A DNA stretch of 23,346 nt from Pleurotus djamor (GCA_029747585.1 JAPEVF010000704.1:1-23346), one strand, 5' to 3'. Positions 9,864-19,835 are shown, counted from the first letter of the stretch. Numbers and translations are program-made. The notes: a model not told the origin generated them from the letters alone.

Positions 9864-10478
9864 CTAGTAGTAACATATGTACACGCAAAATGCACAGCAC
9901 TAGAGTATACGATCACAAGGTCAGTCAACACATCCCTAAAAACTCTGAATCGGCATGCTTACTTTTCGTTTCAAGAAATTCGGTGTATGTAAGATACGCA
10001 ATATATGGATTTTCTAAAATCAAGTATGAGTATAAGTATTCCGTAACTTTCGGGTTGTGGAACTCGGAACGTACCAGCAAGATAAGATAGCCAGCAATAC
10101 AGACTCGGACTTGGACCTGCAACAAGGGACGGACTCGGTCGGTAAGGTCATCGTGTAAGCGGAATGACTGCGTGCTTACCTGGTTTTTTTTTTGTTTGAT
10201 GTAGGTATAGCAAGATGGGGGAGACGACAACCTAATATGGCCAGCGAACGATTGAATCAGTATAGGTGATCAAGGTGCCCGGAGACCAAGGAGTCGACGA
10301 CTCACACAGAACGATTCCTAATACACCAACATAGTCAGTCGCCAACGCCTTGTACTCGGAGAACACGAAGAAACAACATACCAAGAAAAAAANCATCCAC
10401 AATTTCACGCCTACGAGGAGGAAGGGTATCAGTTGTCGTTCCTTCCCTCGAGCGCATCAGGAGCCAGACCAGACTTAC
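9864..10478 (-). other. Chain of intron-like signals downstream of the Cys/His-rich gene
   Basis: On the minus strand five consensus introns follow in order: 10478-10411, 10381-10318, 10305-10232, 10179-10117 and 10074-10014. Each is 61-74 nt, with GTAAGT, GTATGT, GTGAGT, GTAAGC and GTACGT donors. A sixth GTAAGC donor lies near 9964 and its acceptor at 9900-9903. They lie after the stop of the neighbouring gene. If the first donor is instead taken at 10496 (GTACGC), the upstream frame avoids its stop and the small exons stay open. The phase after 10180 depends on a run of ten A on the minus strand, and an N lies in another run at 10393. This is either a coding extension or a spliced 3' UTR or RNA. 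Confidence 0.45.
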
Positions 10479-10486
10479 CCAAGAGT

Positions 10487-11153
10487 CTACGCGTACGTTC
10501 GGCGGTGGGGTTGCCCAAAGGTGACCCAACCGTTGTCTTCGTCTTCGTCTTCATCGTCGGCGTCGGCGTCGGCATCTTCCTCCTCCTTCTTGACGGAGGT
10601 GCCAGCTTGAACATCACCTGTCTTCGTGTTCTGGGGATCCTTGGAGTCGCTCGAGTTCGAGGCCGGGGCCAACAGGTCGGTGGCCGGGGTTCGGGGAACC
10701 AGAGCCTCCTCGACGCTCACCCAGGGAGTGAGGTCATCATCTAGTAGGAGGAATATCACGTTAACATCAACAGACACCCGGAACGATACACGACGAGGAT
10801 ACTTACCCGACGCTGGGATCTGCGAGAAGCCCACTTCGGCGTGGACACACGGGCGGTATGCCATGATGAAGCCTGAGAGGTAGGTCAGCCAGGGTCGATA
10901 GAACGATGATTTCGCAAGACTTACCATCGTACTGGTAGTGATACGTGACGTTCAAGTCGACTCCGAAGACGACTTCATGGGTCTTCAAGCAGTAATAGTC
11001 ATGGTTGAAGCAATAGCCACAGTGGAGGCAGAGGTGAGTATGTTTGCAGAAAGGGCAGTAGTGCCGGTGGAGGTAGTGGCTTTTCGGATGGCCGCATTGG
11101 CAATGCTGGGGCATATGGGGAGGGAGCTCGTAGCGGAAGGCGTAGCTGTTCAT
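10487..11153 (-). CDS. Cys/His-rich protein with acidic C-terminus, unknown function
   Basis: I join 11153-10925, 10872-10807 and 10740-10487 (introns of 52 and 66 nt, GTAAGT donors, phases agree), giving 182 aa. The start is the first in-frame Met after a short leader. Residues 1-60 are packed with Cys and His: HCQCGH, then HYCPFCKHTHLCLHCGYC, then a later Cys before K-T-H. Spacing in C-x2-C and C-x2-C-x2-C pairs suggests zinc binding but fits no zinc-finger family I know. A short aromatic stretch (YHYQY) follows, and the C-terminal third is acidic and repetitive (alternating Asp/Ala then Glu/Asp) ending WVTFGQP. No signal peptide or membrane segment is seen in this part. The gene may continue past 10487 through the intron-like chain downstream. 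Confidence 0.6.
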
Positions 11154-11876
11154 GGCGGTGCCTGGGTTACTGGACGCGACACAGGAATGTGGTGGTGGTG
11201 GGGAGGAAAGGAAAGGAACTGAGACGACTCTAACCACCCAGCCAACCTTATACCATCTCCCTCGATGTTCGTCACAAAAAACTTCAAGTCCCGGACTCCA
11301 TGGATGTGACGGCAACACATCGAGCTTCTCTTGTACAAGTGGTTTCTCCCGTTTTCCCTGTGGAAATTCAGTTGGCTGATTATGGCTCTATTGCTCAGGG
11401 TTCACTGTGGACTCGTTTTCCTTTACGCAGCCATCGCGATTTCGCTGAATTTGGGGGTGTTGTGTCTTTATTGATTCGCCAGCTCTAACTTTGCCGGCTG
11501 GCCGGTCCCTTTGCCAGTTGTCTTCACAGCCCTTGGTTTGGTGCGAAGGCCATGGACTTGACGATCATGACTCGGACTCGCATGTCGATGGCTGGGTATG
11601 CCGATGCTTTCCAGTAGGTAGGTCGTGGTCCATGGTATACGACGCAACTCCGATGTGGGCTAGAAAAATTGCTTGATGAAACATCGCATCCTGTCCTATT
11701 TTTGACCCACCGACATACCCTCCCCCACCGCCACACACTTACCCCACATCTCTTCCTTCCTCTATCGACTCTCCCTCCCTTCCAGAGTCCAACGAAACTA
11801 TCCTCCTCCATCGTGAAGGACGGAATCAACATACATGACTGTCAAGACTTAAGCGCAAAGCTTATTATCCCCGAAG
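11154..11876. other. Intergenic region upstream of the right repeat copy
   Basis: No family was recognised in any frame. It should contain the promoter of the minus-strand Cys/His-rich gene. The last 200 bases are pyrimidine-rich on the plus strand. An open frame from 11669 runs into the repeat copy and on to 12235 (188 codons) but looks like no known protein. I specifically looked here for the missing N-terminal exons of the downstream ATPase and did not find them. Confidence 0.45.
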
Positions 11877-12276
11877 ATATCACCTTCCGCTTACGGCCAG
11901 CTATGCAAATCAGGCTTCGATGGTCGCTGCTTTATCTACTATCTAGGTTCCTTTGGATCATCCGACGATTCCCATGGCTTAGGAATCCGGCCGATGAGAC
12001 CATTCTTCTCGATTTGGGGGTATCCCCCATGACTAGTCCCACCGTCCACGGACTTCCTCGTGCTCCCTTTCCTATTCCAAGAGTCAATGACATGCACCTC
12101 ATGCCGATTGTGCGCTTAGGTCTGCCGTTTACCCCCTTTCCGCGTTTAGCTCTGGAATGGAGAGTGCTGCATCAAGCACTGCCCACCCCTACGTCTTCTT
12201 TTCTAGCTTTTTTTCTCATGGCAATATTCGGTTGACATCGACAAATACTGCGGCGACCCTCAATACGTCTTTGAAG
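11877..12276. repeat. Right copy of the ~400-bp direct repeat
   Basis: It matches positions 1-401 across its full length, with only the single N of the left copy lacking a counterpart. The left copy is cut by the window edge, so the left border of the unit cannot be placed. The right border is at 12276, inside an antisense F-box/LRR-like reading frame. That frame therefore crosses the border here, but in the left copy unrelated sequence follows. Confidence 0.93.
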
Positions 12277-12416
12277 ACGAGCCTTTTGATCCAGGGGTGG
12301 CGGCGCAGGAACTGGTCAAAGGCATCCTCTTGAGAGCCCAATAACGGATCCTCCATTAGCGAGACTTTCAGCTCCTTTAGAGATGGCAACGCGAGGTTTG
12401 ACAATAACGCGTCTAT
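12216..12416 (-). pseudogene. F-box/LRR-like C-terminal fragment
   Basis: The minus-strand frame from a possible acceptor at 12417 reads [18 protein letters not shown], then DAFDQFLRRHPWIKRL, and stops at TGA 12216-12218 (67 codons). The pattern of LPSLKEL followed by a FLxRHPxIxxL motif is typical of the LRR part of the large F-box protein families of Agaricomycetes. No F-box or further LRRs are found next to it: the upstream side runs into the ATPase gene and the downstream side is the 400-bp repeat. It is probably a fragment brought in or left behind by rearrangement. Confidence 0.5.
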
Positions 12417-15400
12417 CTATTACTTGTGCTCCAGCCTTCCTGATTTTCCGTGTCAGTGTCGGATTCTTCCAAGAATACAAGGCTGAAAAGACTATGGACT
12501 CGCTTCGCCAACTCTCCTCCCCTTCTGCTGTCGTAATTCGAAATGGGGAGAGTCAGTCAGTAGCCGCAAAGGATGTCGTCCCCGGTGATATGGTCATGAT
12601 CAAGGCTGGGGACGTCGTGCCTGCCGACGTACGTTATTCCCTTAAACCTACTTTCTTGCCATGTGCTCACGTCCACTTCCCTTCAGTTGCGGATGACTTT
12701 CGTTTCCAACCTCGAAGTATCCGAACAACTTTTGACTGGAGAATCCGTTCCAGGTTTGTCAACTTGATCGCCCTCTTTTACTTATCTGAACCCCATTTCA
12801 CTAGTCCCGAAAACTACGCAAACATTCAAATCGGAGGAAATTGACATCCCCATCGGCGACCGTGTTAATCTCTGCTATTCATCCACAGTTGTCACCAAAG
12901 GACGTGGAACTGGCATCGTCACTGGAACCGGCATGACCACCCAGGTACTATGTAGCATTTCCTCATTTTCGCGCTTTAGATCCCTGGTTTACACACCATT
13001 GTGCAGATTGGCCGTATCGCCGCCGCTATGAGTGGCCCCAAAGGTGGAGATGGTGACGACGACACAGTCAAACCCCTTTACATCCGCATGTACCACGGCT
13101 TGATGGAGTGGCTGTAAGTCCAAGCAGTCCATTTGATTCTCGACTCTTGTTGATAGGGATGCACGTTCGTCCAGTGGCCTCCGTTCAGGAACGCCCCTCC
13201 AAATCAAGATGGCCAAGATGGCCTACTTGCTCTTCGGTTGCGCTGTTGTCCTTGCTATCATCGTGTTTAGCGCTGCTCGATGGCGTATCAACGACGAAGT
13301 TGCGCTGTATGCTATTGCCACGGCCATCGCCATCATCCCGGAGTCCTTGGTCGCCGTCCTTACGCTGACTATGGCCGTTGGTACTCGTCGTATGGCGAAG
13401 CAACGTGTCATTGTCCGCAAGCTCGACGCTTTGGAGAACTTGGGTGGCGTCACTGATATCTGCAGTGACAAGACAGGCACACTTACTCTCGGTATGTCGT
13501 ATCCTCCTTCCTGCCCCTGTAACCCCTGACTGCCCCCAGGTCAAATGTCTGTTCGCAAACTTTGGGTTGCTGGAGACTCTGGCAAGGCCGTTACTTACAC
13601 CGCTGATACGTCCTCCAACGCGCTTGTACCTGAGGGTATCGTACGACGTGATGATACCGAGAAGGATGTCATCACCGGACATTTGGACGAAGGCCTCGTT
13701 CAAGTCGTACGCGTAGCCGCCCTCAACAACGTTGCTACGTGCGTTCACCGATCCTTCGAGGCTTGTTTTCAAGACTGATTTGTTTTCAGAATCCATAAGA
13801 ACTTGAAAGGAGAATGGAAATCCACTGGTGACCCGACCGAAGTCGCCCTACAGGTCTTTGCTACCAAACTTGGGCTCGGTCGTCCTTCGCTTGTCACACC
13901 CGAATCCAAGCCCTCTTCCCAGGCCGCTCCTGCCAACCCCCAAAGCGAAAAGGTCTCTGGAGATGCTGAGAGTTCTCCATCTGGACAATACACCTTGATC
14001 ACGGAGTTCCCATTTTCCAGTGAGTTGAAGAGGATGACTTCCATCTACGCGGATACGGAGAATACCGAATCTGTCGTTTGTCTGATCAAAGGCGCAGTAA
14101 GTACTAGCTTGAATTTGATAGACCTCGGCTCTGAACTAGCCCTCAGGTTGAACGCATCCTTGACGCTTCCGAAACTTATGTCCCTTCGCCCATGGATCAT
14201 CCTAACACTACCGCCGCTTTCACCAACGAAGTCCGGGCGCAAATTCATGCGAACGCTGAAGAATTCGCTTCACAGGGACTCCGTGTCATTGCTCTTGGCC
14301 AACGCTTCATCTCCCCGTCCGTCGCTCGTGAAATCACACGCGATGAGGTTGAGAAGAACTTCACTTTCCTCGGCCTCGTTGGTATCTTTGATCCCCCTCG
14401 TCCTGAAACTCGTGATGCTGTTCGAGCCTGCCAACGCGCTGGAATTGTCGTCCATATGTTGACTGGTGACCACATTACGACTGCCCGCTCTATCGCTGAA
14501 GCTGTTGGAATCATTACTTCTGATGCTCCTAAGAGTGCCGTTATGACCGCGGTCGAGTTCGATAGGCTCTCTGACCAGGAAGTCGATGAACTTCCGGAGT
14601 TACCTCTTGTCATTGCCCGCTGCGCTCCCGAGACCAAAGTCCGCATGATCCATGCTGGCAAACGTCGAGGAAAGCACATGGCTATGACTGGTGATGGTGT
14701 CAATGACTCTCCTGCTTTGAAACTCGCTCCTGTCGGTGTTGCAATGGGTATGGGTGGCTCAGATGTTGCCAAGGACGCCTCTGACTTAGTTCTGACTGAT
14801 GAGTAAGTTTCGTTAATTCCCTGTCGAATGCATCGAAAGATTCTTATCTTGTCAATAGCAACTTTGATTCTATTCGTGCTGCCATTACCGAAGGTCGTCG
14901 TTTGTTCGCCAATATTCAACGTTTCGTTTTGCACCTCCTTTCTGCCAACATCGCTGAAGTCGTCCTTCTTATCCTTGGCCTCGTATTCATTGATGACAAT
15001 AACGCGAGTGTCTTCCCTCTCAGTCCTCTCGCTATCCTCTGGGTCAACTTGGTAAGGCTGTCCTTCCCCATCAACGGCATCAGGCATCTGAGTTCTTTCC
15101 TTAGCTTACCAGTGGCCCCCCTGCCTTGGGTCTCGGTCTCGAACTCGCTCCTCCTGAACTCATGTCCCGACCGCCTCATTCTGTCAAGATTGGTATCTTC
15201 ACTTGGCCCGTTATCATTGACACCATCGTCTATGGTGTTGTCATGGGTGTAACCTGCCTAGTTAACGTGAGCATGATTTCAATCTGCTTGCTTGGTCCTT
15301 GGCTAATATCTTCCTAGTTCATCATTGTTATCTACGGTGTTTACGACGGTCAATTGGCTCATGACTGTAATCACGATGATTCGGACATTTGTCGCGCCGT

Positions 15401-15877
15401 CTTCAGGGCCCGTTCGACTGCTTTCGCTACGATCATCTATCAGATCCTGCTCTACGCCCTGGTATTGAAGTCATGTGCGTTCTCTTCCCTCTCCCATTTG
15501 CATGTACCGTTCTCATCCATTCACCACTAGTTGATCGCTCCCTCTTCTCCCTGGTTGCCGGAAAGTCGTGGTATAGACCATACCTTGACAATCCCGTCCT
15601 ACTTGCAACGATTGTCGGAGGCTTGATCAGCGTTGTCTTCCGTGAGTCCTTCTGCATATCCCACCCTAGCTTGAGAAACTCACGTTAAGCTATAGCCATC
15701 TACATTCCCGTGTTCAACACCAACGTCTTTTACCAACGTGGGATTAGCTGGGAATGGGGACTTGTCATCGCAATGTCTCTGGTCTTCGTTATCTTCTCTG
15801 AGGTGTGGAAACTCGCTCGTCCTCGTCTCTACAGACGCTGGACTCCTGTCGTCGTCTCCAACACCGAAGAGCAATAA
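12383..15877 (+). CDS. ENA1: ENA-type Na+/K+ exporting P-type ATPase, N-terminally truncated
   Basis: This is a plasma-membrane P-type (IID) ATPase that pumps Na+ or K+ out using ATP. The first family-like residues are [16 protein letters not shown], after an acceptor at 12456. Exons are 12457-12628, 12687-12753, 12805-12944, 13007-13113, 13157-13491, 13540-13738, 13790-14096, 14147-14802, 14859-15051, 15105-15266, 15318-15474, 15531-15641 and 15696-15877; all phases agree and give 928 family-like residues. Motifs, numbered from ATG 12383, are TGES about 99-102, IPESL of M4, DKTGTLT with the phosphorylated Asp about 291, CLIKGA of the nucleotide domain and TGDGVND about 648-654, followed by the C-terminal membrane helices. 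Full-length ENA proteins exceed 1000 aa. The cation-ATPase N domain, M1 and most of M2 are missing and were not found upstream. An ATG at 12383 is in frame and would add 25 unrelated residues (hydrophobic ...CAPAFLIF...). It is a partial or chimeric gene, possibly inactive. Confidence 0.88.
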
Positions 15878-16083
15878 CGCCAGATGCAATGGGCTTCTTT
15901 CGAGAGGACCCTGGACCAAAATATGAAAGGTAAGGTAGTAGTCCTAGTTAAAATTCCTCCTCCATTGCATCGAAATGTCCTTATGACCGTTCCACGAATT
16001 TTCGTTTCTTCTGTTTTCTTTTTCCGAATGTCTCCTACTCAATTACAAAAAATATATTTTCTGTGTCGACGCATTGATTTCCC
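15878..16083. terminator. 3' region shared by two convergent genes
   Basis: Only 206 bp separate the stop of the ATPase (plus) and of the aminotransferase (minus). It is AT-rich around 16020-16065 with T-runs and AAAAAATATATTTT, plausible polyadenylation signals for both strands. Confidence 0.4.
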
Positions 16084-18372
16084 TCAGAAAAATTTGCCCA
16101 ACACCGTAGCGAAGATTTCAACCGCCTTCTTCATTTCCGGGTACTTGTCATCCATAAGTGTCAACGTGCTCTGCCAGAAGTGACAAAGAAGATCGTTGCT
16201 TACCTCGGCATGGCTAAAACTGACTCTGAAATGTCCAGAGCCTAATTCATCCTCACCGCCTCGCCTGGCAGAGAACATCCACCCAGGACTGAAGACAACA
16301 CCCGCCTTCGCGAGGTCAAGCCATAGTCTCATTTCCAAACGCTCTTCGTCCTCTTCAGCATCTTCATCACGTAACCGGTTTTCGAGATGGAGGTGCATCT
16401 AGAATGAAGCAAATGGCATTGTTATGAGATGAGAAATGCCTGTCATGGTTGAAAGGTGCGTACCCAAATGTACATTCCGGATGATGGAGGGACGAACGAA
16501 AACATTGGGCGAGCGAGAACTTTTTCATTAACCTTCGTGGCTGAAGCGGACGCCCTGTTGTAAGCCCGGAGTACTGTCTGTCCCTGCCACACACCAACAG
16601 ATTCATACTCGGGTATCAAGTGAAATACTTCAGATATGGTATCAATGAGGAAGTCACGGCGACGTTGGTACTGGAGGGATAGGCCTGTCGGTCCCGAGCC
16701 AGGGGGTCAGCTACGTAAATCCTGCTCACTGTGGCTTGAAACGGACCTCGCAGCCAGCGAATATAGCCTTCGTTCTTCCAATCGAGAAGTAGAGCAGTGG
16801 TCATGGCCTAGAATTTTCAATTGAGTGAGGCAAAGGAATCCCATGAGTCCAACGTTAGAGCTGACCTGACTGTATCCACACGGGGCTTGTGTCGTCGTCT
16901 CCGCCTGTCTTTCAAGCCGCTCAGCAAAAATCGGGTTGCACGTGAACCAACCTAGACGACAACCTGGGCTGATAGTCTGTGAAGCAACAATATTTCCTTC
17001 ATTAGGGTTAACGGATGTGTCAATCTCTGTGGGACACACCTTTGAAAAAGACTCCAGTCGGATCACTCGACCCTGGATATCAATACTTGACGCAATGAAT
17101 ACGGCCTGATTCGTCTAAGAGAGGGTGAAGTACCTCAAGAAACTGGGCGCAAGCTCTGAGATAAACCCAGCCATGTTGTCTTTTTGTGAGCTACTAGAGG
17201 TTGTCGAAAGGCGACGGTCCACGGGCACATAAGGGACATGTTGAAGGAAATAGTACGGATCGTCTTCAACTATTATTACGTCGAATTCCACGCAGACATC
17301 GTATATCTCCTGCTTCCTGGCACGGCCCATCGTCTGTCGGGATCAGAGTGAGTCCATCAGGAACAAAAAGAAAAGTGAGAGGCTTACAGCACCGGTAGGA
17401 TTTTGACCGATGGGAACGATGTACAGTACATGAGGTCTGAAATTTGAAGGAACCGTTAGAAGATGTGATAGGGAATGAGGCATGTAGTACCTGGGCATCC
17501 CGCGCATAGAAACGTCCCATTCTGCGAGGACTTGTTTGAGTCCCTCTGCGCTCATTCCTTGACTGTCCATCGAGACCGGCACCGGCTTGATGTCGTAGGG
17601 AGCCATAGCAGCTATGGTCGACGGATAGGTCCACTCTGAGACAAGGACACCGTCTCCGGGATTGCACAGTGTCTGCAAGCACTTGAACCAGCTAAGGTTT
17701 AGAGTCAGAAGCGTGATCCAATGCCAAGAAGGTCTAGTAGGACAGTACCCATCGGTATTTCCAGAATGAACTAGATTCACGTAGTCCTCGTATGCAGGTT
17801 TGTAGACCTGGCGAGTGAAGTCATTGACAAACTTTTGCAGCTGTGGTACCCCTTTGGCCAGCCCTACAAGTGGATGGACAACTGAGCCAGTATAGAGAAA
17901 CGTGACAGGGAAAGACGAACCATATTGTAGCGTGGCAGCGAGGTTCAGGTCCCCAGGTTGCACAGGGTACTTGGGGACGTATAAGTGCGTCGTTTGCTCG
18001 TGGGGTTTTGTATTGGGGCTCTCCTTGAACAAATCGATGATCCAGCCGAAAAGGTTTGGCCATGATGACTTTTGGAAAGTGGGATAAGCGTCGGCTCTCA
18101 AAGCCTCCGCCTCCAGCTGGGAGAATGGAAAGAAAGCTGGATTAGGTAAACCTGTCCATGTAATATTCAGTGAACGACGATCGCAGCATTGAAGGTAGTA
18201 AGATTGTGATAAACTTACCTCCACCCATAGATATGAGGCCATTTTGATCCAAATGGCGCTGTAGGCTTTTCAAAGGGGAAACCATCCTGGCCTTCGATAC
18301 CTCAGAAAGATGATGAGACAAGTCCATCGCTTTGGGTCTGGGTTTGAAGGAGAATTTGTCGGTGACGTCCAT
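16084..18372 (-). CDS. ARO8: ARO8-type aromatic/2-aminoadipate aminotransferase (PLP, class I/II)
   Basis: A cytosolic PLP enzyme that moves amino groups between aromatic amino acids (or 2-aminoadipate in lysine synthesis) and 2-oxo acids. My model joins 18372-18219, 18151-17749, 17691-17491, 17436-17388, 17333-17134, 17085-17040, 16976-16866, 16807-16730, 16670-16464 and 16398-16084, giving 587 aa with all phases agreeing. It begins MDVTDKFSFKPRPKAMDLSHH. Family motifs in order are ISMGGGLPNP near 50, SGNTDGW, NPGDGVLVSEWTYP, IGQNPTGA, EDDPYYFL (the D-x-Y that holds PLP), ESFSK with the Schiff-base Lys about 351, then TISPGCRLGW and YQRRRDF. The C-terminus ends HFRVSFSHAE...MKKAVEIFATVLGKFF. 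It is longer than yeast Aro8 (500 aa), partly from a loop near 70-100 and an acidic segment (DEDAEEDEE) near 495. A 33-nt GT-AG stretch at 16203-16171 could be read through or spliced without changing frame. ARO9-like substrate use cannot be excluded. Confidence 0.88.
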
Positions 18373-18911
18373 AGCTTGAGGAAAGATTCGAAGTGCTCGA
18401 GTATAAAACTAGAGAACTCCCGGAGAACTCAGGACTGGAGCTGGGCAAGAACTGGTAACATATGGATATCGGATTTATAAGCTAATGATATGTCGCAATG
18501 CGATAAGCTGTCGTGCGAGTTGGCCTTTCCATATGGCTCGATAAATCTATGTTTGTCCGACGCAGCAAGCCCATCGGGAATAGACAGCTTGGGAAATCCA
18601 CGCTATGTAGAGCTGAGAATCTTTTGAGTACTTAGATATGAACTTGGTGGTAAGTGTGAAAGTTTATCGGGAAAGCCCGGACTTCGCCACCTCAGCCCCT
18701 TAGGCCTTATAAGGCCCCTTAAGCTTACGCGGCAACACTCATTTCCTGCCGACGGACACATACGTTCCTGTAAAATACATCCCAGCACATAAGCTTTTAC
18801 TCAAAGTATACACAGGTGAAAGTAGCTCCTACAAGTCCACAAGGTTTGCTTTATCTGCTCCAGCCATTTGTTCGTCACTTCAACCAGTCGTTCGGGGGCT
18901 AACCGAATATC
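18373..18911. promoter_or_regulatory. Divergent intergenic promoter region
   Basis: This lies between the starts of the minus-strand aminotransferase and the plus-strand gene at 18912. It contains GTATAAAA near 18400 (plus orientation) and a perfect 14-bp palindrome GGCCTTATAAGGCC at 18703-18716, which includes TATAAGG and could be a TATA element or factor site for either side. Pyrimidine-rich sequence precedes the ATG at 18912. No further gene was recognised. Confidence 0.4.
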
Positions 18912-19576
18912 ATGACATTTGCTTTGAAGAATATTGTTACCAAAATTGCTACGAACAAGCCTACACGCTCCTACAAAGGACCTGTCGCAGTTGGCCAGCT
19001 TGAAATCAGGCTGTCTCCGACCCAGTCAATTGTGGATACGTGGGTTGAAGACGCGTCCATAAGCTTTGGAGGACCCATGCCTGGAGGATCGTCGATACGT
19101 GACGGAGGGTTCGAATGTGGGATGTGTGGGTACGTTTCGAAGGTTCACGAGCGCATTGCAGGAATATGGATATTCAAGCCTGACGTACGGAACCTCTTCT
19201 ACTTAGCCGCGAAAGCAGGATACGATGCGGCAGCAACAAGAAGGAGAGACTGCTTCCCTCAAACTGCAAGTCAGCGACACCATCAAGGCTCTTGAAGACT
19301 CAGTCGTACGAAGATGACTTGGGTGAATTATTCTCCGAGTTTGACAATATCGCGTTTTCTGGAAGCCTTGTACGAAAGAATACCACCACTATCGACCTTC
19401 TCCAAATGAGGTACGATACCATGGTCGAACAGGGAGCCAATGCGGAGTCGATTTGGAGTCAATCGCGAGCGCATAGCAAGCACGAAGAGGCTATCGCTGA
19501 GCACGAGGAAGAATTGAAGGGGGATGGTGGCTTCATCACCACTGGTAGCGTTAATGTCAAGTCAGTTGCGCTGTAG
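18912..19576 (+). pseudogene. Unknown protein gene with two frame breaks (or very short introns)
   Basis: ATG 18912 opens a frame reading MTFALKNIVTKIATNK, SLTQ-like beta-rich sequence, then SFGGPMPGG and FECGMCG, and running to 19295. Around 19215 another frame takes over with coiled-coil-like sequence (MRQQQEGETASLKLQVSD, then TIKALEDSV). It stops near 19315, and a third frame continues (YEDDLGELFSEFDN, LLQMRYDTMVEQ, HSKHEEAIAEHEEE) to TAG at 19576. The three parts look like one protein: a globular N-terminus plus a helical, charged C-terminus. No normal-length intron joins them in phase; candidates are only about 31-34 nt (for example GTACGG at 19186 or GTACGA at 19306). Either very short introns, frameshift mutations or sequence errors explain this. 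I do not recognise the family. Confidence 0.45.
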
Positions 19577-19676
19577 ACTAGGTACTCTATGCTTCATGTC
19601 TATGCTTCGCAGTGTCCTCAGAGGTTGCTATGAGGTGCTGAACTCTTGGAAAGCAAGCTTTCTGTTTGCGTCATAT

Positions 19677-19758
19677 GAACCCTTGGCGCAGTGGTAGCGC
19701 GTGTGATTCCAGTACCGGAACTTCCACAAGGTCGTCCGTTCAATCCGGGCAGGGTTCA
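19677..19758 (+). tRNA. tRNA-Trp (anticodon CCA) with a 10-nt intron
   Basis: Acceptor arm GAACCCT (19677-19683) pairs perfectly with AGGGTTC (19751-19757), with discriminator A at 19758. The D arm is GCGC/GCGC (19686-19689 with 19697-19700). The anticodon arm has TGTGA then TT-CCA-G, with CCA at 19709-19711. The intron is TACCGGAACT at 19713-19722, after position 37 as usual for eukaryotic tRNAs. The 3' stem CCACA leaves one A-C mismatch at the base of the loop. The T arm GTCCG-TTCAATC-CGGGC (19734-19750) fits the TTCRANC rule and supplies the B box. A T5 run at 19767-19771 would end RNA polymerase III transcription. After removal of the intron the length is 72 nt. Confidence 0.88.
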
Positions 19759-19766
19759 CTGACAGC

Positions 19767-19771
19767 TTTTT
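19767..19771 (+). terminator. Pol III terminator (T5)
   Basis: TTTTT lies nine bases after the tRNA discriminator base. It is only 65 bp from the stop codon of the minus-strand cellulase, so the two units converge closely. Confidence 0.7.
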
Positions 19772-19835
19772 ATTCTACCCATGGGACAAGAACGTTCAGT
19801 TGACTTTTGGCTATCTGAAAAGTTTCAGACTTCAT

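Noticed and set aside
1..12276. The two 400-bp copies as LTRs of one 12-kb retrotransposon
   Set aside because: No reverse transcriptase, integrase or gag frame lies between them, the visible end is not TG/CA, no primer-binding site or polypurine tract is evident next to the copies, and the interior holds host-type genes.
13185..13796. 203-codon minus-strand frame
   Set aside because: It is antisense to ATPase exons carrying M3-M4 and DKTGTLT, with no family resemblance of its own.
14245..15087. 280-codon minus-strand frame opposite the ATPase
   Set aside because: It is the antisense shadow of the largest ATPase exons, whose plus-strand translation carries the family motifs.
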